The notes beneath the pieces are model-generated. The model was given only the letters and a program-made list of their open reading frames with translations. It was not told the DNA's origin and ran no database searches. The translations under genes were made by a program, and so were the position numbers. This document shows, piece by piece, positions 12,851-24,933 of a stretch of DNA of 64,000 nt (position 1 is the first letter of the stretch; each line of letters begins with the position of its first letter). The DNA comes from Capitulum mitella (taxonomy: Eukaryota; Arthropoda; Thecostraca; Pollicipedomorpha; Pollicipedidae): positions 12,563,302 to 12,627,301 of the forward strand of contig CP099839.1 of assembly GCA_030062745.1 (NCBI GenBank), given 5' to 3'.

Positions 12851-14965
12851 GCCGTCCAAGTGCGAAGCGGGGTAGTGACGCACCAACGGCAGCAGCGCAG
12901 TGGCAGTCGGGCCTTCTGTTATCTGATGACGCGAGTATTTGCTGACACTTGAGTGGCATGTTGGGGAAAATAAATGACGTCTTAACTGGTGGAAATGATG
13001 GGCTCCAGCATCGCCGCTCAAACCCTCCAGCAGTATAACTGTTTGCGTAACAACACTGGAGTCGCATGTTTCCGGTGCGAGCAAAGGATTTCAACGCAGT
13101 GTGAAATGTGGTAATCTTCAATCCTATTCCCTTTAATCCTATTCCGGGCAGGGGAGATCTTACCCTCCCTTCCGGTTTTTTGCTCGTCTTTCCAGGACTT
13201 TTATGCGCTGCTTCACGAAACTTTGTGACTCCCTAAAGGTTTTACACGTTGTGATAAAATTGCCTCGTGACAAAATAAAAATTTGCTTTCTGGAGGGGCG
13301 ATGCCAGAACACGTTTTTGGGATGCATGTTTGAGGAGCATCACGCTTTCTGCGTTCACTGCGTCCTTGCTATTAAATAAAAAATGCGGGCTTAAGGGGGG
13401 CGGGCCACCAATCCCTCCTGGCTGCGCCGTTTGCGTAAATGGCTTACATATTATTCAAAAATAAAAACGAGGTCAGTTCTGAGCTCTACTCGTTACGGGC
13501 TTTCCAACCAAACACTTGTTTTTATCGTGCAACCAACCGTTAGCTAGTAAGAGGGGGCAGTCCACCGCCCCCTCCCCCCGTCGGGCTGCATGGCGCCGAA
13601 TGCCAGTCGGGCACGGGTTGAGCATAACACAAAATACTGTTCACAAGATGTTTGAATATAATACCCAATTACCATCATGTAGAGAGTTATCCTTTTTTCT
13701 GGTAACTGGATCCGTCTATGGGCATTTGTCATATGTATATGGCATGGCACCTGACACGTGGAAATGTTCCCAGAACACAGATAAGCTCGCCAGACTCACG
13801 GCATCTTGGAAAATGGACTAACATGTCCCAAAAACATATACCCGTTTTCCAGCTTATGAATCTTGAAAGCCGATTAAAAGAAAACGACTCAAACATAACA
13901 AGCATAAAACTTTCCAACATATGTGATCGACATATCAGTTCTTGGTAGAAAGAAGTAAAGTAAAACATAATCGGAAATAAAATATGTTCAGAAAGCTCGT
14001 AAAAGTAAATCCCTATTGATACCCGCATTTTGGCGCACTCTATCCCTTTTCCAAAATTTGCAATATGGTCTTAGAAATGTAGATCGCGGTGCAGGCCATC
14101 GAACGTCGTTTTGTGCTAGGAACTCGGACCAATGTTTTTGGAGATCACGAGGGGAACAGAACCTGCCCCTCCCCCCTATCATGGAGTCGTAAATACTGGA
14201 CAGGAACACGGAATATGATTAATATCTGAAGCGCATGGGGTTTTGTGTGATTTTATATCAGTTTAGATTCCATTAGTTGTTTCACTTTGTATGCAGGGTG
14301 TCATAGGGATTAATTGTATTTATTAGCTGCACTAGGTGTCTTATAAACGTTTTACGCCCTTCAAACTATTGCCCTCGCGTATCACTTACAAAACGCACAA
14401 AATTGTTAAAAAGCTACCAATTTCGAAATTGGCAAATGCGCTGGAAATTGGAACAGATGCGTTGCGAGTAGGTATTTATTAATTAAGTGAGCATATCTAA
14501 TGATTTCTGCATCCTTGAAAACTTCCTCATTATGTTACGGCTGCGACTTTTTAGGCGCAGTTGCACTAATCATATTCATTATAAGGCGTCAGTTGTTAAC
14601 CACTGACGAGCATGTTCTATGAATGGGATGTCTTGATCAGCGTAGCCTTTCTGTGTGGTTCTGAGCATGCCGGACCCCCGAGCCCCCCAGCCTATGGAGC
14701 TGCGTATGGTGTAATGGGAATGTCGCAGAGGAACGAGTGAAGTGAGACGCACAGCCTAGAATGCAAACTTTCCCTGTGATGGAGTTACAAGGTCTCGTTT
14801 TCGTTGTATTCTAGTTACATTTGGAGCACATGTAAGTTATTCGACATGTGCCAATCACATACTGAACATAATCGGGTCTGCCTTACCACTTTTGATAATT
14901 TCATGATAAGTCCGATGGGTTTGCATTAAATTAATTGTCCAGAAAGACTCTCGCCTCCCGGATTT

Positions 14966-15000
14966 GCACACGTCACTACCGAACGTGTAGTGACGTGCGC
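14966..15000. repeat. Inverted repeat, 14-bp arms
   Basis: Arms 14966-14979 and 14987-15000 pair at 13 of 14 positions around loop cgaacgt. Confidence 0.6.
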
Positions 15001-15769
15001 AGTTGTCACCACACCGTTGTCCACCGGACAACTCCGCCTTAACAGGCCGAAGATTAATCCTCACGGATGACTGCAGATGTGCCTCTCCCCACACCCTCTC
15101 ACGCCCACTGACAGGACAAACTGTAAACAGCTAGCATGCAAAGCCCTGCTATTCCCATTGCCTGTCATCTTTTTTTTGTAAGATGTCATCTTTTTGTAAA
15201 AAAAAATGGGGCATGAAATTCCCTAAACGGTTTCAGCTCCTGGAATATTTTTAAATCTACAAACATCCACGACGGCTCCGTCCGCAACCGCACCGTAATT
15301 TACGACAGAGCTCGAATGTTGACCGGCACCTCTTCACTCCTGTCTTACGAAACTGGGCCAAGGCGCCCATTTGAGGCAAGTGCCGAAACAAACCGTCGAC
15401 AGCACGGGCCTCGTGCTATGCACAGACGCCCTCTGCGCATCCCGGGGACTGGCAGGGGCCCGTGTTCTCTCTCTGACGGGGCAGGTCCAATCTGCGCCTC
15501 CCTGATTAGGTCACCAACTGCGCCACACTGCAGTCAACACAAACTTGGCCTCAGTTTATGATGGATTCCAATAACCTTGACAGTGACGATCTGGAAATGG
15601 ATAGTCCCATGGGCCTGCTGTAATTTGTTTTGCCTCATCAACTGCGTTGAACTCATTGACCCAACTGATATGTTTATCATCATTTTACTTTTTTCACGCT
15701 GAGAGTCCTTAGTTTTCTATAGAATACTGCGGGTTACTGACTTACAATAGTTAGTACGTGCTACTTATA

Positions 15770-16160
15770 TAGAATACTTATTTAGAATAACTATATGGGT
15801 AATTATATGTGTATTTATAATATGGGTAGGTAGTATAATATAGGTATATAGGTATAGATATAGATATAGATATAACATAGATATATAATATAGATATAAT
15901 ATCTATAATATCTATAATATAGGTATAGAATATAATAATAACTATAATATAGGTATAGAATATAATAATATCTATAATATAGATATAGATAAATATAATA
16001 TAGGTATATAGGTATAGATAATATAGTATAATATAGGTAGGTAGTATAATATAATGTATAATATAATAATATGGGTAATTACATATCAACTGTGTAATGT
16101 GTTTTATATGTATATAGGTATATATATATATATATATTACAATATATAACATATAACATA
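15770..16160. repeat. AT-rich TATAG/GATATA satellite
   Basis: Nearly 400 bases built from short words such as ggtata, gatata and taataa with very few C residues. A 124-codon open frame on the minus strand (Tyr/Ile only) is an artefact of this composition. Confidence 0.9.
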
Positions 16161-16179
16161 AATTATATATAATTATGAC

Positions 16180-17311
16180 GTAAAAACCAGGGGCAAACCA
16201 ACGCGTTTCACGGTTGGTATGGGGTCAAAATCGAAGCTTTGTATTGCACGCAGACCTATGTACCTCCTTAGTACCAGCATTACCCCTACGAAACAACACC
16301 TGCTGTCCTCGTCATGCAGGTGGGACAAAACTGTGCATAGTCCCGCAAACGGAGGATCCCAAGTCCAGCAGTATCCACGCTCACATGAATGACATCTTGC
16401 CACTGGTGCCCGAAATCTTGCTTTTCCTTGATGGCGTTTGCGACTTTGCAGCCCACTACTACACCACAAAATTTGATGTCTCCAGCATCAGCGGTTCCCA
16501 AGCCAAAGGTCTGAATGGCAGACGGGTGCACCTCAGAACGCGCGACCCGCACACACCAGGCTATTGAAGCTATATGAATACAAAACTGTCACATGTATCG
16601 AATGTTACGTGTATCACGTATCACGTGCTCCTGCCCATCAGTTTTCAGCACCTCAGCAGAAGTAGTTTGTATGTAGTAGTGGCAATGAAGAAGAGGTGTT
16701 AATGTTGGGCACTTGGCGCTTCACGTATAAGTTGCACCCCGTTTCGGCCTGCGGAATCATCGAAATTGATCCTTCGGCTTCCCGTCCGCTTTCCAAGCCA
16801 TCATCGCGCTCAACTGCGCCGTTTGTGTCCCGGCGTTTGGCCCATGAGAAGCACGGGCGTAAAAGAGGCACATGCGCACTGCACGTGACCCGTTGCATTC
16901 TGCCCATCATGCGGGGTGTCGTTAAATAGCTCAAATGCTGGTCTATGTGCCCGCCAAATTTCAGCCGCTTAGGTCACTGCTGACATCACTCAGAGGTTCC
17001 CGAGTTCAAATCGAAACACGTTCCTGTGGATCACCACGTGGATCGTGCGTGGGTGCCGACCACAAAAGCACGCACCCGCAAGTGGGCCCCATGTGGTCCC
17101 CAAGTCTTGAGCCAACAGCTCCCTCCGTTTGACCTGTACCAGTGATTTACTGAAAGCTGCGTATTCCGGCTGCGATACGTGGTGCGTGCCATACACCACA
17201 AATTGCTTCCAAACCTGCGCCACAATTTGTCCACCGAGTCGATGCAGCTGATGGTGCGACTTGTACCGCCACCGGCTGGCGCGTTCGGGCACTAGAGGCT
17301 CCAAAGCTTGA

Positions 17312-17342
<31 letters not shown>

Positions 17343-17370
17343 AACACCTCGATGTTGACATTTGTTGTTG
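16180..17370 (-). repeat. Unclassified interspersed repeat of about 1 kb, copy A
   Basis: Read on the minus strand, this matches the copies at 44600-45780 and 45795-47475 along its length: a gaggtgtttat head, a simple-repeat joint (here an AC/TG run at 17313-17342), gcccgaacgcg, gggcccacttgc, cacgtggtgatc, a central segment, ccaaaggt / aaccg..gatgctgg, cttgggatcctccg, and a tail ending near aaccaacgcgtt. On the plus strand, cgagttcaaatcg (near 17003) resembles a pol III B box (GGTTCRANTCC). No transposase or reverse transcriptase motif was seen, so this is a non-autonomous or decayed mobile element. Confidence 0.65.
17313..17342. repeat. (AC)n microsatellite inside repeat copy A
   Basis: About 30 bases of AC dinucleotides at the same place where the other two copies carry CAGT/CAGC repeats. 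Confidence 0.9.
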
Positions 17371-18494
17371 GCACCTCGATTTTGGCATGCTCCTGATGCA
17401 AAAGAACGTGGATTTTCGTTTAATGTCCATTCAAGGGCTGTAAGACCAGTATTACCAATGATATGATATACGAACCGGTGTAAGTTTTACCGACGTCGTG
17501 TTATACTCTTTAAGTAGCCCGTGACGCTATTAGTCACGTGACCGGAGCTAACATAGTATTTTCAAAATCGCAAGACTCACATCTATCGATTGGTGACAAC
17601 CGGTTCAGATCCAACGGTTAGATCCCATGATAATAAAGGGGTGCCCTTTTTGACCTCTCCAGGCGGTCGCAGGTACAAAAACACGGCAGGCCGTGCCAGG
17701 TTAACGTTCGCAAGACGGGATGGTTGCCACCCCACAGGATTTTCTTAGAACGCCTTTGAAGTACCCGCCTCAAAGGCCTAAAATTCGCAATGGATAGTTT
17801 TGCAACCTTTTTGCATTTCTCCGAACATAACACTAAAATTGTATGAGGTCACGTCTGACCATCCAGTTATGACATCATTCGCGATGACTTATAGGCTGTT
17901 TTTCTTCATCTGAGCCCCATCTTGACTTGTTTTCAGGAGTCTAACGAGATATAGAGCCAGTTTTCTGTTAGTACTGTTTGGTTACAAGCTTAACAACATG
18001 TCACGATTTAAAAATTATCTTTCTAAGGTTGCGAGCGGTCACAGATCTTATATGACCTAGAATTAATTCTTAACCAGCGATAGGGCGATTGCTGCCGCTG
18101 GTTTCTGAAATGACGGTTATTTTCAGATTACGATAAAAAAATGCAGTCTGTGATAAGCTGACTGTAAGACATGACAATTAATTAATCCGACCTTCACCTC
18201 AAGAGAAAAAACAACTTCTGACTACCATGATTGACCAATTTTAGAATGAGGTGCCTGCGAAAGCATGGTTTGCCGGCCGAAATTCTCCAAAAAAACTGCG
18301 AGCAGGCACGACACTCATTCTCCGTGACCTGAGAGTCCCCTGACGGGACCAGATTGCACAGCTATGTTTGGAATTGGAAACAAACCTGCTAGACGCTGGT
18401 TCCTGTTTTGTCTTTCTGTCTTGATTAGGAAAAACATGGCAAAAGAATGGAAACACCCTCCCCCCGTCCGGGGCGCAGTTCAAAATCCTTATGT

Positions 18495-18554
18495 CTGGCG
18501 AGGGTTGAACTGATGAACTGGGGCCGCCCAGTTCATCAATTCAACTCTCGCCAG
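18495..18554. repeat. Long near-perfect hairpin, 27-bp arms, 6-base loop
   Basis: Arms 18495-18521 and 18528-18554 pair at 25 of 27 positions around loop ggccgc. Arm length and compact loop are unusual for chance. No coding frame overlaps. Confidence 0.85.
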
Positions 18555-19407
18555 GATACCGCAAATTGCACGTAGAAAAGAGTTTTCATTCACGAGCAAT
18601 CAGTGCCTACGAGGAAGCTCTGGATGTCGTGGGAAGTCCAGTAACAAAAAAACGTTCAGCATTTTCCATTTAAGGTAAGGTCTATTTAATTCAAACAGAA
18701 CGGCCCCATACCTTAGCAAAATGCATGTCAGTAAGGCTTGAGTCCTACCGTGTTCGAAATGTAATGCTCTAATACAAGAGCTATTATGCTCTCCATTGAA
18801 AAATGGAATACAATTATGTCCATATCACAACTTTCCTGGTGCTTCTCATGTATGCGTATTTTCCAACCCCTTGCTTTTTTGAAAACAAGAATTTCAGCTG
18901 CTGCTGAAGAGTTTTGTTTTTCACCTGCATCATATTCTCAACAGTTCGGTTGTCCTGCTTCTGTCCAATACCTTCATCAGAGAAATAAACTCGAAATTAG
19001 TTTAATCTTGGCTTTTCCGCAACCAGTCAAATCTCATTTGGCTGACTCGAGGCCGACTGGTCGCCAACAAACCAAGTGTCATAACATGTATCATTGCGAT
19101 TCTTGACCTTTCCAGTTGAAACTGCGGAAATGTCGGCAGCTGTCAGATCTATGTTGTTTACCGGAACTGTTGAGTAGCACGAACGCCTCGGTGGTGTAAC
19201 GTTCCACCACGTAGTGAGACCCTGATGCTGATTTTAGCAGTGTATCATAACAAAGTGACTGCTCTCGGCTACGTTATTCAGGGCCTTATCTTGAACACCA
19301 TAACGACAGCAGGCGAACCTCGACCACACTGTGTCACTCCTGCCTGCATTTTCTCACCAGAATCCACAGGCAGACCGAGTCGTCTGTCGCCACATCTCCC
19401 GAGCAAA

Positions 19408-19540
19408 GTGAGCCGTCAGATCCCGGGCAGTGAGCCGTCAGATCCAGGGCAGTGAGCCGTCAGATCCCGGGCAGTGAGCCGTCAGATCCAGGGCGCAGTG
19501 AGCCGTCAGATCCCGGGCAGTGAGCCGTCAGATCACCGGG
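19408..19540. repeat. 22-bp tandem repeat, six copies (44-bp higher-order pattern)
   Basis: Units begin gtgagccgtcagatc and end alternately in ccgggca and cagggca. The alternation makes a 44-bp double unit; the last copy is variant (accggg). The array abuts a CpG island. Confidence 0.9.
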
Positions 19541-19639
19541 CTGGACAAAGTGTTCTCGCCTGCCTGACTCTGCGCTGACTGCGCTGACCTGACTGCTGCT
19601 CCCTGCCGACAGCGACAGTCGACCGGCCTGACTCACCGC

Positions 19640-19980
19640 CGTGGTGGGCGCCTGTCTCTGTAAACAGCGCCACCTGGCCGGGCCAGCTGATCGGGCTGGC
19701 GCGCCCGTGTTCGCCTGTTGTCGGAGGCGGCAGAGGGCGGCCGTCAGGTGACAGACCCGGCGCCGGCCGGCCGCCGCAGCCGAGGCGGCGCGCCCACCGC
19801 CGGGGGCTGGCCCGGCTCGGCCAAACACCACGTCCGCCAACGGCAACAGGCTCGGAAGAGCGGGGATACACGGCCCGTGCAAACGGCAGACGCCCTCCCG
19901 CGCGGCGCTGACGTAACGCCACTCGATATATACCGCCGACTGGACGGCCGTGCTCCACAGTTTCACCGGCTTATGAGGAG
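19640..19980. promoter_or_regulatory. CpG island with TATATA element; possible promoter
   Basis: A GC-rich block holds one AT-rich word, TATATA, at 19927-19932 (symmetrical, so either strand). Minus-strand DNA just downstream (cgttacgtcagcgccgcgcgg) would suit a start site near 19900. Plus-strand DNA downstream would start near 19957. No exon could be tied to it. Confidence 0.3.
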
Positions 19981-20659
19981 CTGAGGAGTCTCGGAAAGTG
20001 AGGAACAGGACGGGTGCATATTTCGGGGAAAAATATCGTATCACGTCGCTCTCGGAAAACTCGAATAAACTCAGACAACGAAAAAACTAGCGTATGCTGG
20101 GTGCCAGATAAAACGTGCACCAATTCATTTCAAAGTAATATTGCCTGAAGAATTCGCATGGCTTCATTTTCATTAGGCTTATTGAAGAACAAACCCATCA
20201 TTTTCACGCTGCACTTCGGGCAGTATATACCGGGGAGCTCCTTGTTTACATGCACCGTCGTAGCACAACCAAACACTAAAAATAAAAAAATAAAAATATG
20301 TGATGAGACAAAGAACGTCAGAAGATCTGCGCCAGTTATGATCTCACTTTCCGCTGCACCAGGCCGCCTTCCTTCTGTTCTGGCAAAATGATTCATTGAG
20401 AGCATCAACCCAAAGTCACGCTGCATTTCCGGCATGGCGTCTGCGCTGCGCAGATGCTAGAAACTGCAGAGAGGATTCGTCGCTGCTCCTGACGTCATTG
20501 CAGAGGCACGGAGAGCTTTTGAAATGCAGTGGAAAGCACGGCTTGTTATGCTAGCATACAAACACGCTCGCCAAACGTCATCTTAAACACGGTCCCTGAG
20601 CAAAAGTCAAAAGATTCCTACGAATCCCGCAAAGTGAACAAAAATGTCGGGATACTTGC

Positions 20660-21060
20660 ACGCTCCCCCCCCCCCCCGCCCCCGCCTTACCGGCGCCCTC
20701 CGGTCATTGAGCCCCAAATGTAGCACGCCCCACGTTAACTGAGAAGAACGAAGGGCACCGCGGCGCCGGTGAGACTCACCCGCACCGGTGCGCTGTCCGC
20801 CGGCTGGACACAGGCTGCTGCTGCGGAGCGGGTCCGAGTCTGATGTCACCGGGTCTCGGTGACCTCACCGCTGCGCTGCATGTGCTGAGGGGCGGCGCGT
20901 GCCCCCGCGGCTCCTCACTCGCCTGCACGCTCCAGTCGTGTGTGGCCGGGGGCCCGGCGGTGGTGATCGGGGAGCGTCGTGTTCGCTGATGGAACGCAGA
21001 CGCTGCCGCGTGCCGAAGGAGACGCGGAGGCCGTAACGGATCATTGACGGAGCCCGCTGC
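20660..21060 (-). promoter_or_regulatory. CpG island with a strong minus-strand donor; possible non-coding first exon
   Basis: On the minus strand a GC-rich block ends at a consensus-like donor, ggtgcgg|GTGAGTCTC, near 20781. No ATG in good context opens a frame into it, so a 5' untranslated exon of an unknown minus-strand gene is the simplest reading. A C run (about 20665-20680) flanks it. Confidence 0.25.
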
Positions 21061-22089
21061 ACGCTGCTGAGAGTCGATATTGGTTACTGCTAGGTCGTGG
21101 TGGCTGATGTCAGGTTCGGACTTACACGCCTCACCGGTCTCAGAAATGAATTTTAGTCGCGTGTTGTCGCATTCCTTATGAAATTACGTATAGGATAGCT
21201 TTCGTTTATTTAGTGAACAGTTCATGCGTGCAATGGTTTGAACAACTCTGATATTTTCTCGGAAGCATTGGGAATCATTCCGAGCTTTTCGCTTCCTCGT
21301 AAGGTATCATTGCCACATTCCTGGAGGAGCATTGGATGACGCATGATGCGGCGTTGCAAGCTCACAGTACTTGCTGGTTTGTTTGTGAATTAGGGCACAC
21401 AACCTCTTGGGCTCAAGTGTCCAGAGTCTTATGCCAAATCTTGTGTCGTGTCAGGCATCAGTCGATCACGACGTGTGACTGACTTGTGACTGGCTTGTGA
21501 TTCACAAGCCACAATTGAGTTGCTTGACTGGCGCAGCACAACACCACAACTCTCATACTCTGTCATGCAACATGGTGCACAGTTCATCAATGCGTGGTCT
21601 AAGAGATATTGTCATAATTGTCAGCGCGCACTAATGCCAGGCTGTCAAGAAGCGAATTATTCTGAAATCTATAATGTTCTGGAGCGTTCAGTTCCACCAC
21701 AAAGAAATAAATTTTAGCCTGGCTGCATCGCTCCGGGGGCAGCTGCCAAAAGTTCTTACAATTATCAGGTTTATTTTTTGCTTGCTGTTTAGTTTTGTCT
21801 ACTTTCATGTGATGCTCGTTATAACTGTAGAAATTGACACGTACCTGCGCGAAACACGTCAAAAAAATCGCTGCCTGCCACTGTAGTCAAACTGCTGGGC
21901 CAATATCAGCAGTTACATGTGGTACACAGGAGGAATAAGAGTTTCACAGACCCTCCGAATGGCCGGGTCCTCGCCTGCTGGTAGCCTCCCTGACCTTCGA
22001 CGGGCTCTCGTGTAATAAGCGGTGCCCCTGCGGGCAGCTCTGAAACCAGTTCGGCCGGATCTGCTCGGCCCGGTATGGTCAGTCTGACC

Positions 22090-22600
22090 TCAAGATGGCT
22101 AGGTGTGCCCGGCCGGTCCACCTGACCTCCAGACCACCGATGGTCCTGTGACCTCCAGACGGCTGGGTCTGGCTCCCGGCCGGCCGGGTCTGACCTCCAG
22201 ACCAGCGGTGGTCCTGTGACCTCCAGACGGCTGGGTGTGCCCGGCCGGCCGGGTCTGACCTCCAGACCAGCGGTGGTCCCGTGACCTCCAGACGGCTGGT
22301 CTGGCTCCCGGCCGGCCGGATCTGACCTCCAGACCAACGGTGGTCCTGTGACCTCCAGACGGCTGGGTCTGGCTCCCGGCCGGCCGGATCTGACCTCCAG
22401 ACCAGCGGTGGTTCTGTGACCTCCAGACGGCTGGGTCTGGCTCCCGACCGGCCGGGTCTGACCTCCAGACCAGCGGTGGTCCTGTGACCTCCAGACGGCT
22501 GGGTCTGCCTTCCGGCCGGCCGGGTCTGACCTCCAGACCAGCGGTGGTCCCGTGACCTCCAGACGGCTGGGTCTGGCTCCCGACCGGATGGCGTTCCGAC
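22090..22600. repeat. 68-bp minisatellite, about seven copies
   Basis: The landmark gtcctgtgacctccagacgg recurs at 22143, 22211, 22276, 22343, 22411, 22479 and 22547, spacing 65-68 bases. Each unit also holds ggctcccggccggccgg and tctgacctccagaccagcgg. Because the unit lacks stop codons in two minus-strand frames and is not a multiple of three, those frames stay open for up to 271 codons and cycle through all readings. I judge this non-coding. Confidence 0.9.
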
Positions 22601-24733
22601 GGCCAGACGGCAGCTGTGGCTGGATCAGACCGACCAGCCAACTGGACTGACGTGTTTTCTTAACGTATGGCTTTTTGCGGCTCGGTCTTAGTTTGATGTT
22701 CCAGCGTCTATCACTGAGCACATGGAGTTACGGTACACGTAGCTTAGACAGTGTCGTCACGCAGCTGAAAGGATGTGGGGTTTGGGATTGCGTTGAAATA
22801 TTTACAAGGCTAAAACATGGAACTAATTATTGACAAAGTGGAGCGTATTATTCATATTTTCGTTGGTTGGACGATCACCTTGATCTCGATCCGCAGCACG
22901 GTCTTTTTTAGAGGTGTCTGTTGCAACCCGGAATAGATTTGCTCGTCACAGAACCCAAAGCTCGACTCTAGCCGTAGTTGCATAATTTGACATGAGCTTC
23001 ATCTAGACAAATCAGAAATCCGCACCAACAACAAAATGCACTAACGCATTGTTACGGTACTATCTCACAAGATACATCTGATGTGGCAAACTGGCACGTT
23101 CTCGTTCTTGGCGTGTTCCGTTGTTGGCTTCGTCCGTGCACTGTTTGGAGCTGTTTTTCCAGAACTGAAGGCCAGTGTCATAGTCAACCGTCAGTTTTTG
23201 CGCATGCGAACAGTCTGTTAGTCACTATCCGGCCAAAACTTGGACATCCGCCCGAGCTTTGCTTCTGCTCGTCAGGTTTTTGCCACCGCTGTCTATTTTC
23301 TTTCGATGCGCAGCTGAAACCATTCTCGCCTGTGATTATCTTATATTTCTATTTCGGCTATACCCTAGACAACGCGTCGCCAGCGCTTGCTTCAGCACTG
23401 GGCGCAGTATAACCAAGTCACCGCGTTGTGGCCGTTGCGGCCCGGCCTGGCCGAGTACGGGACGAAACCTACGGATAGCAGTGTCACCAGCCAGTAGCAT
23501 CGAATGCGGACTTGTGGACGTGTAAAGGCACGAAGATCCTTGCACATTCGCTCACGTGGAGTCGCAGACAAGTAAATACTGCGGCATAAAATTGTTTTCT
23601 GTGCATGTAATGAAGCATAAATTTAAGGCAGCTTACCGTACAACACAAAATGTAAACAAAGACGTCACTACAGCCGACGCTTTTCGTGATAAAAAGCTCT
23701 CTTATCTCGGTTAATGTGTGAAATCATAAGGAGTTGCTTCGGGTAAGACTGTGCGAAACCGTCACATAACTAAAATATCACGTGTCCCTACTGATAACAC
23801 CGATACCCACGCACAACTCTAAAAGCACACGTTTCGCCACTGCTTCACACCTGGGCACCATCGCTGACGGCATGTTGGCACAGGCCGACGGCCTCCTTCG
23901 GAAGGCGTCCGCCACAAGCCTACTGAAGACGCCAGCTGGCTAAGTGAAGAAAAATGAACACAAGCTAATTTCATGCAGCGTCTTTTCGCAAGCGCTGACA
24001 CGTCCATGAAAGCTGTATCACTGCCTGCTCAGGATCAAACGAGTAAATTTTCTCACACAATAACAGCCTCTTCTGTGATCTGAAAGGCGTGATTCACATG
24101 GAGACGGCTTACGTTTGTGTTCGGGTAAATCGAACTAGCCAACATGCTGACGCCAAGTCTCGGCAAAACTCCGGTAGCATGGCCAATGCTAAGGGAAGTC
24201 CTGGCACATTAGACAACACTTCACTCTACAAATACAAGCTGACAGCAAAGCCTACCGCTTTCAAAACAGCCAATAGTTCGTCACAGACCCGGCCGTCACG
24301 ATATTTGTTTAGCACACTTCACACAGCGTTCGGGCAGTGCAAGCAAAGATCCTGTAGACGATCGGCAGCCTGTCTCGAGCGAGATTCAATCAAACCGTCC
24401 ACCGAGAATTCCTCCTCCCGATCATTCACCGAACCAGTCCAGGGTTCTGCCGTTGACGGCCCTACGACCATACGACCATACCCTCACCAGCACCGACAGG
24501 GCGGCGCGTGCAGCCACCAAGCTTGTCGACACCTCAGACCGGACACCGGGCTCCTCCACATCAGTTCCGCTCAGCAACGGACGCAGTTTTCTGCGAGAGC
24601 AGCGCCACATCGCGGCCGCATTCGGCAGCAAAACTTCCGGGAAGCACCTCAGTGGCAGCGGCGGCGCTGCTTGCTTCAAACGGCGGCGCCCACCAGCGTG
24701 CTCTTGTGACGGCGCCCGCTGCGGTGGCGCCGC

Positions 24734-24933
24734 CTACCAGCTGAAATACCGCCTGCGGGTGCAGCTGCGTTCGGAGCCGCACCAGCGCCGCTCCAGCAGG
24801 GTGGGACACGGCCGGCCGCCGCGGCGTGCGTGGGTCACCACTGGCCGATGGCGGGTCGTCTCACCGATACCGCAGGCACGAGAGCAGGGCCCCCAGCTAG
24901 ACCAGTCGCCCACCACGCAGTCTCGGGGTACGC
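24734..24933 (-). CDS. mspo: mspo exon 6: thrombospondin type 1 repeat and stop
   Basis: Acceptor ggctttcag| (AG at 24935-24934), then gc completing a split Arg codon, then VPRDCVVGDWSSWGPCSRAC and on to six cysteines in TSP1 spacing (residues 475, 486, 490, 512, 521, 527). WSSWGPC holds the WxxW C-mannosylation motif. The end, RRRYFSW then TAG (24736-24734), resembles the aromatic tail of arthropod M-spondins, whereas vertebrate mindin stops shortly after the last cysteine. Confidence 0.92.

Larger units (their letters stand above)
7600..24733. other. Intergenic stretch between two minus-strand genes
   Basis: No confident gene. Contents are listed separately: diverged tandem duplication (9300-10250), poly-C tracts (10783-10802, 11150, 12265), CpG islands at 12480-12850, 19640-19980 and 20660-21060, AT satellite (15770-16160), one copy of a repeat of about 1 kb (16180-17370), hairpins at 14966-15000 and 18495-18554, 22-bp repeats (19408-19540) and 68-bp repeats (22090-22600). 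The span 22700-24700 should contain the 3' untranslated region of the spondin gene, but I saw no clear minus-strand AATAAA close to its stop codon. Confidence 0.6.

Noticed and set aside
15778..16152. 124-codon Tyr/Ile-rich minus-strand frame
   Set aside because: Direct translation of an AT-rich satellite.
21906..22721. 271-codon minus-strand frame
   Set aside because: Created by the stop-free 68-bp minisatellite; successive units are read in different frames.
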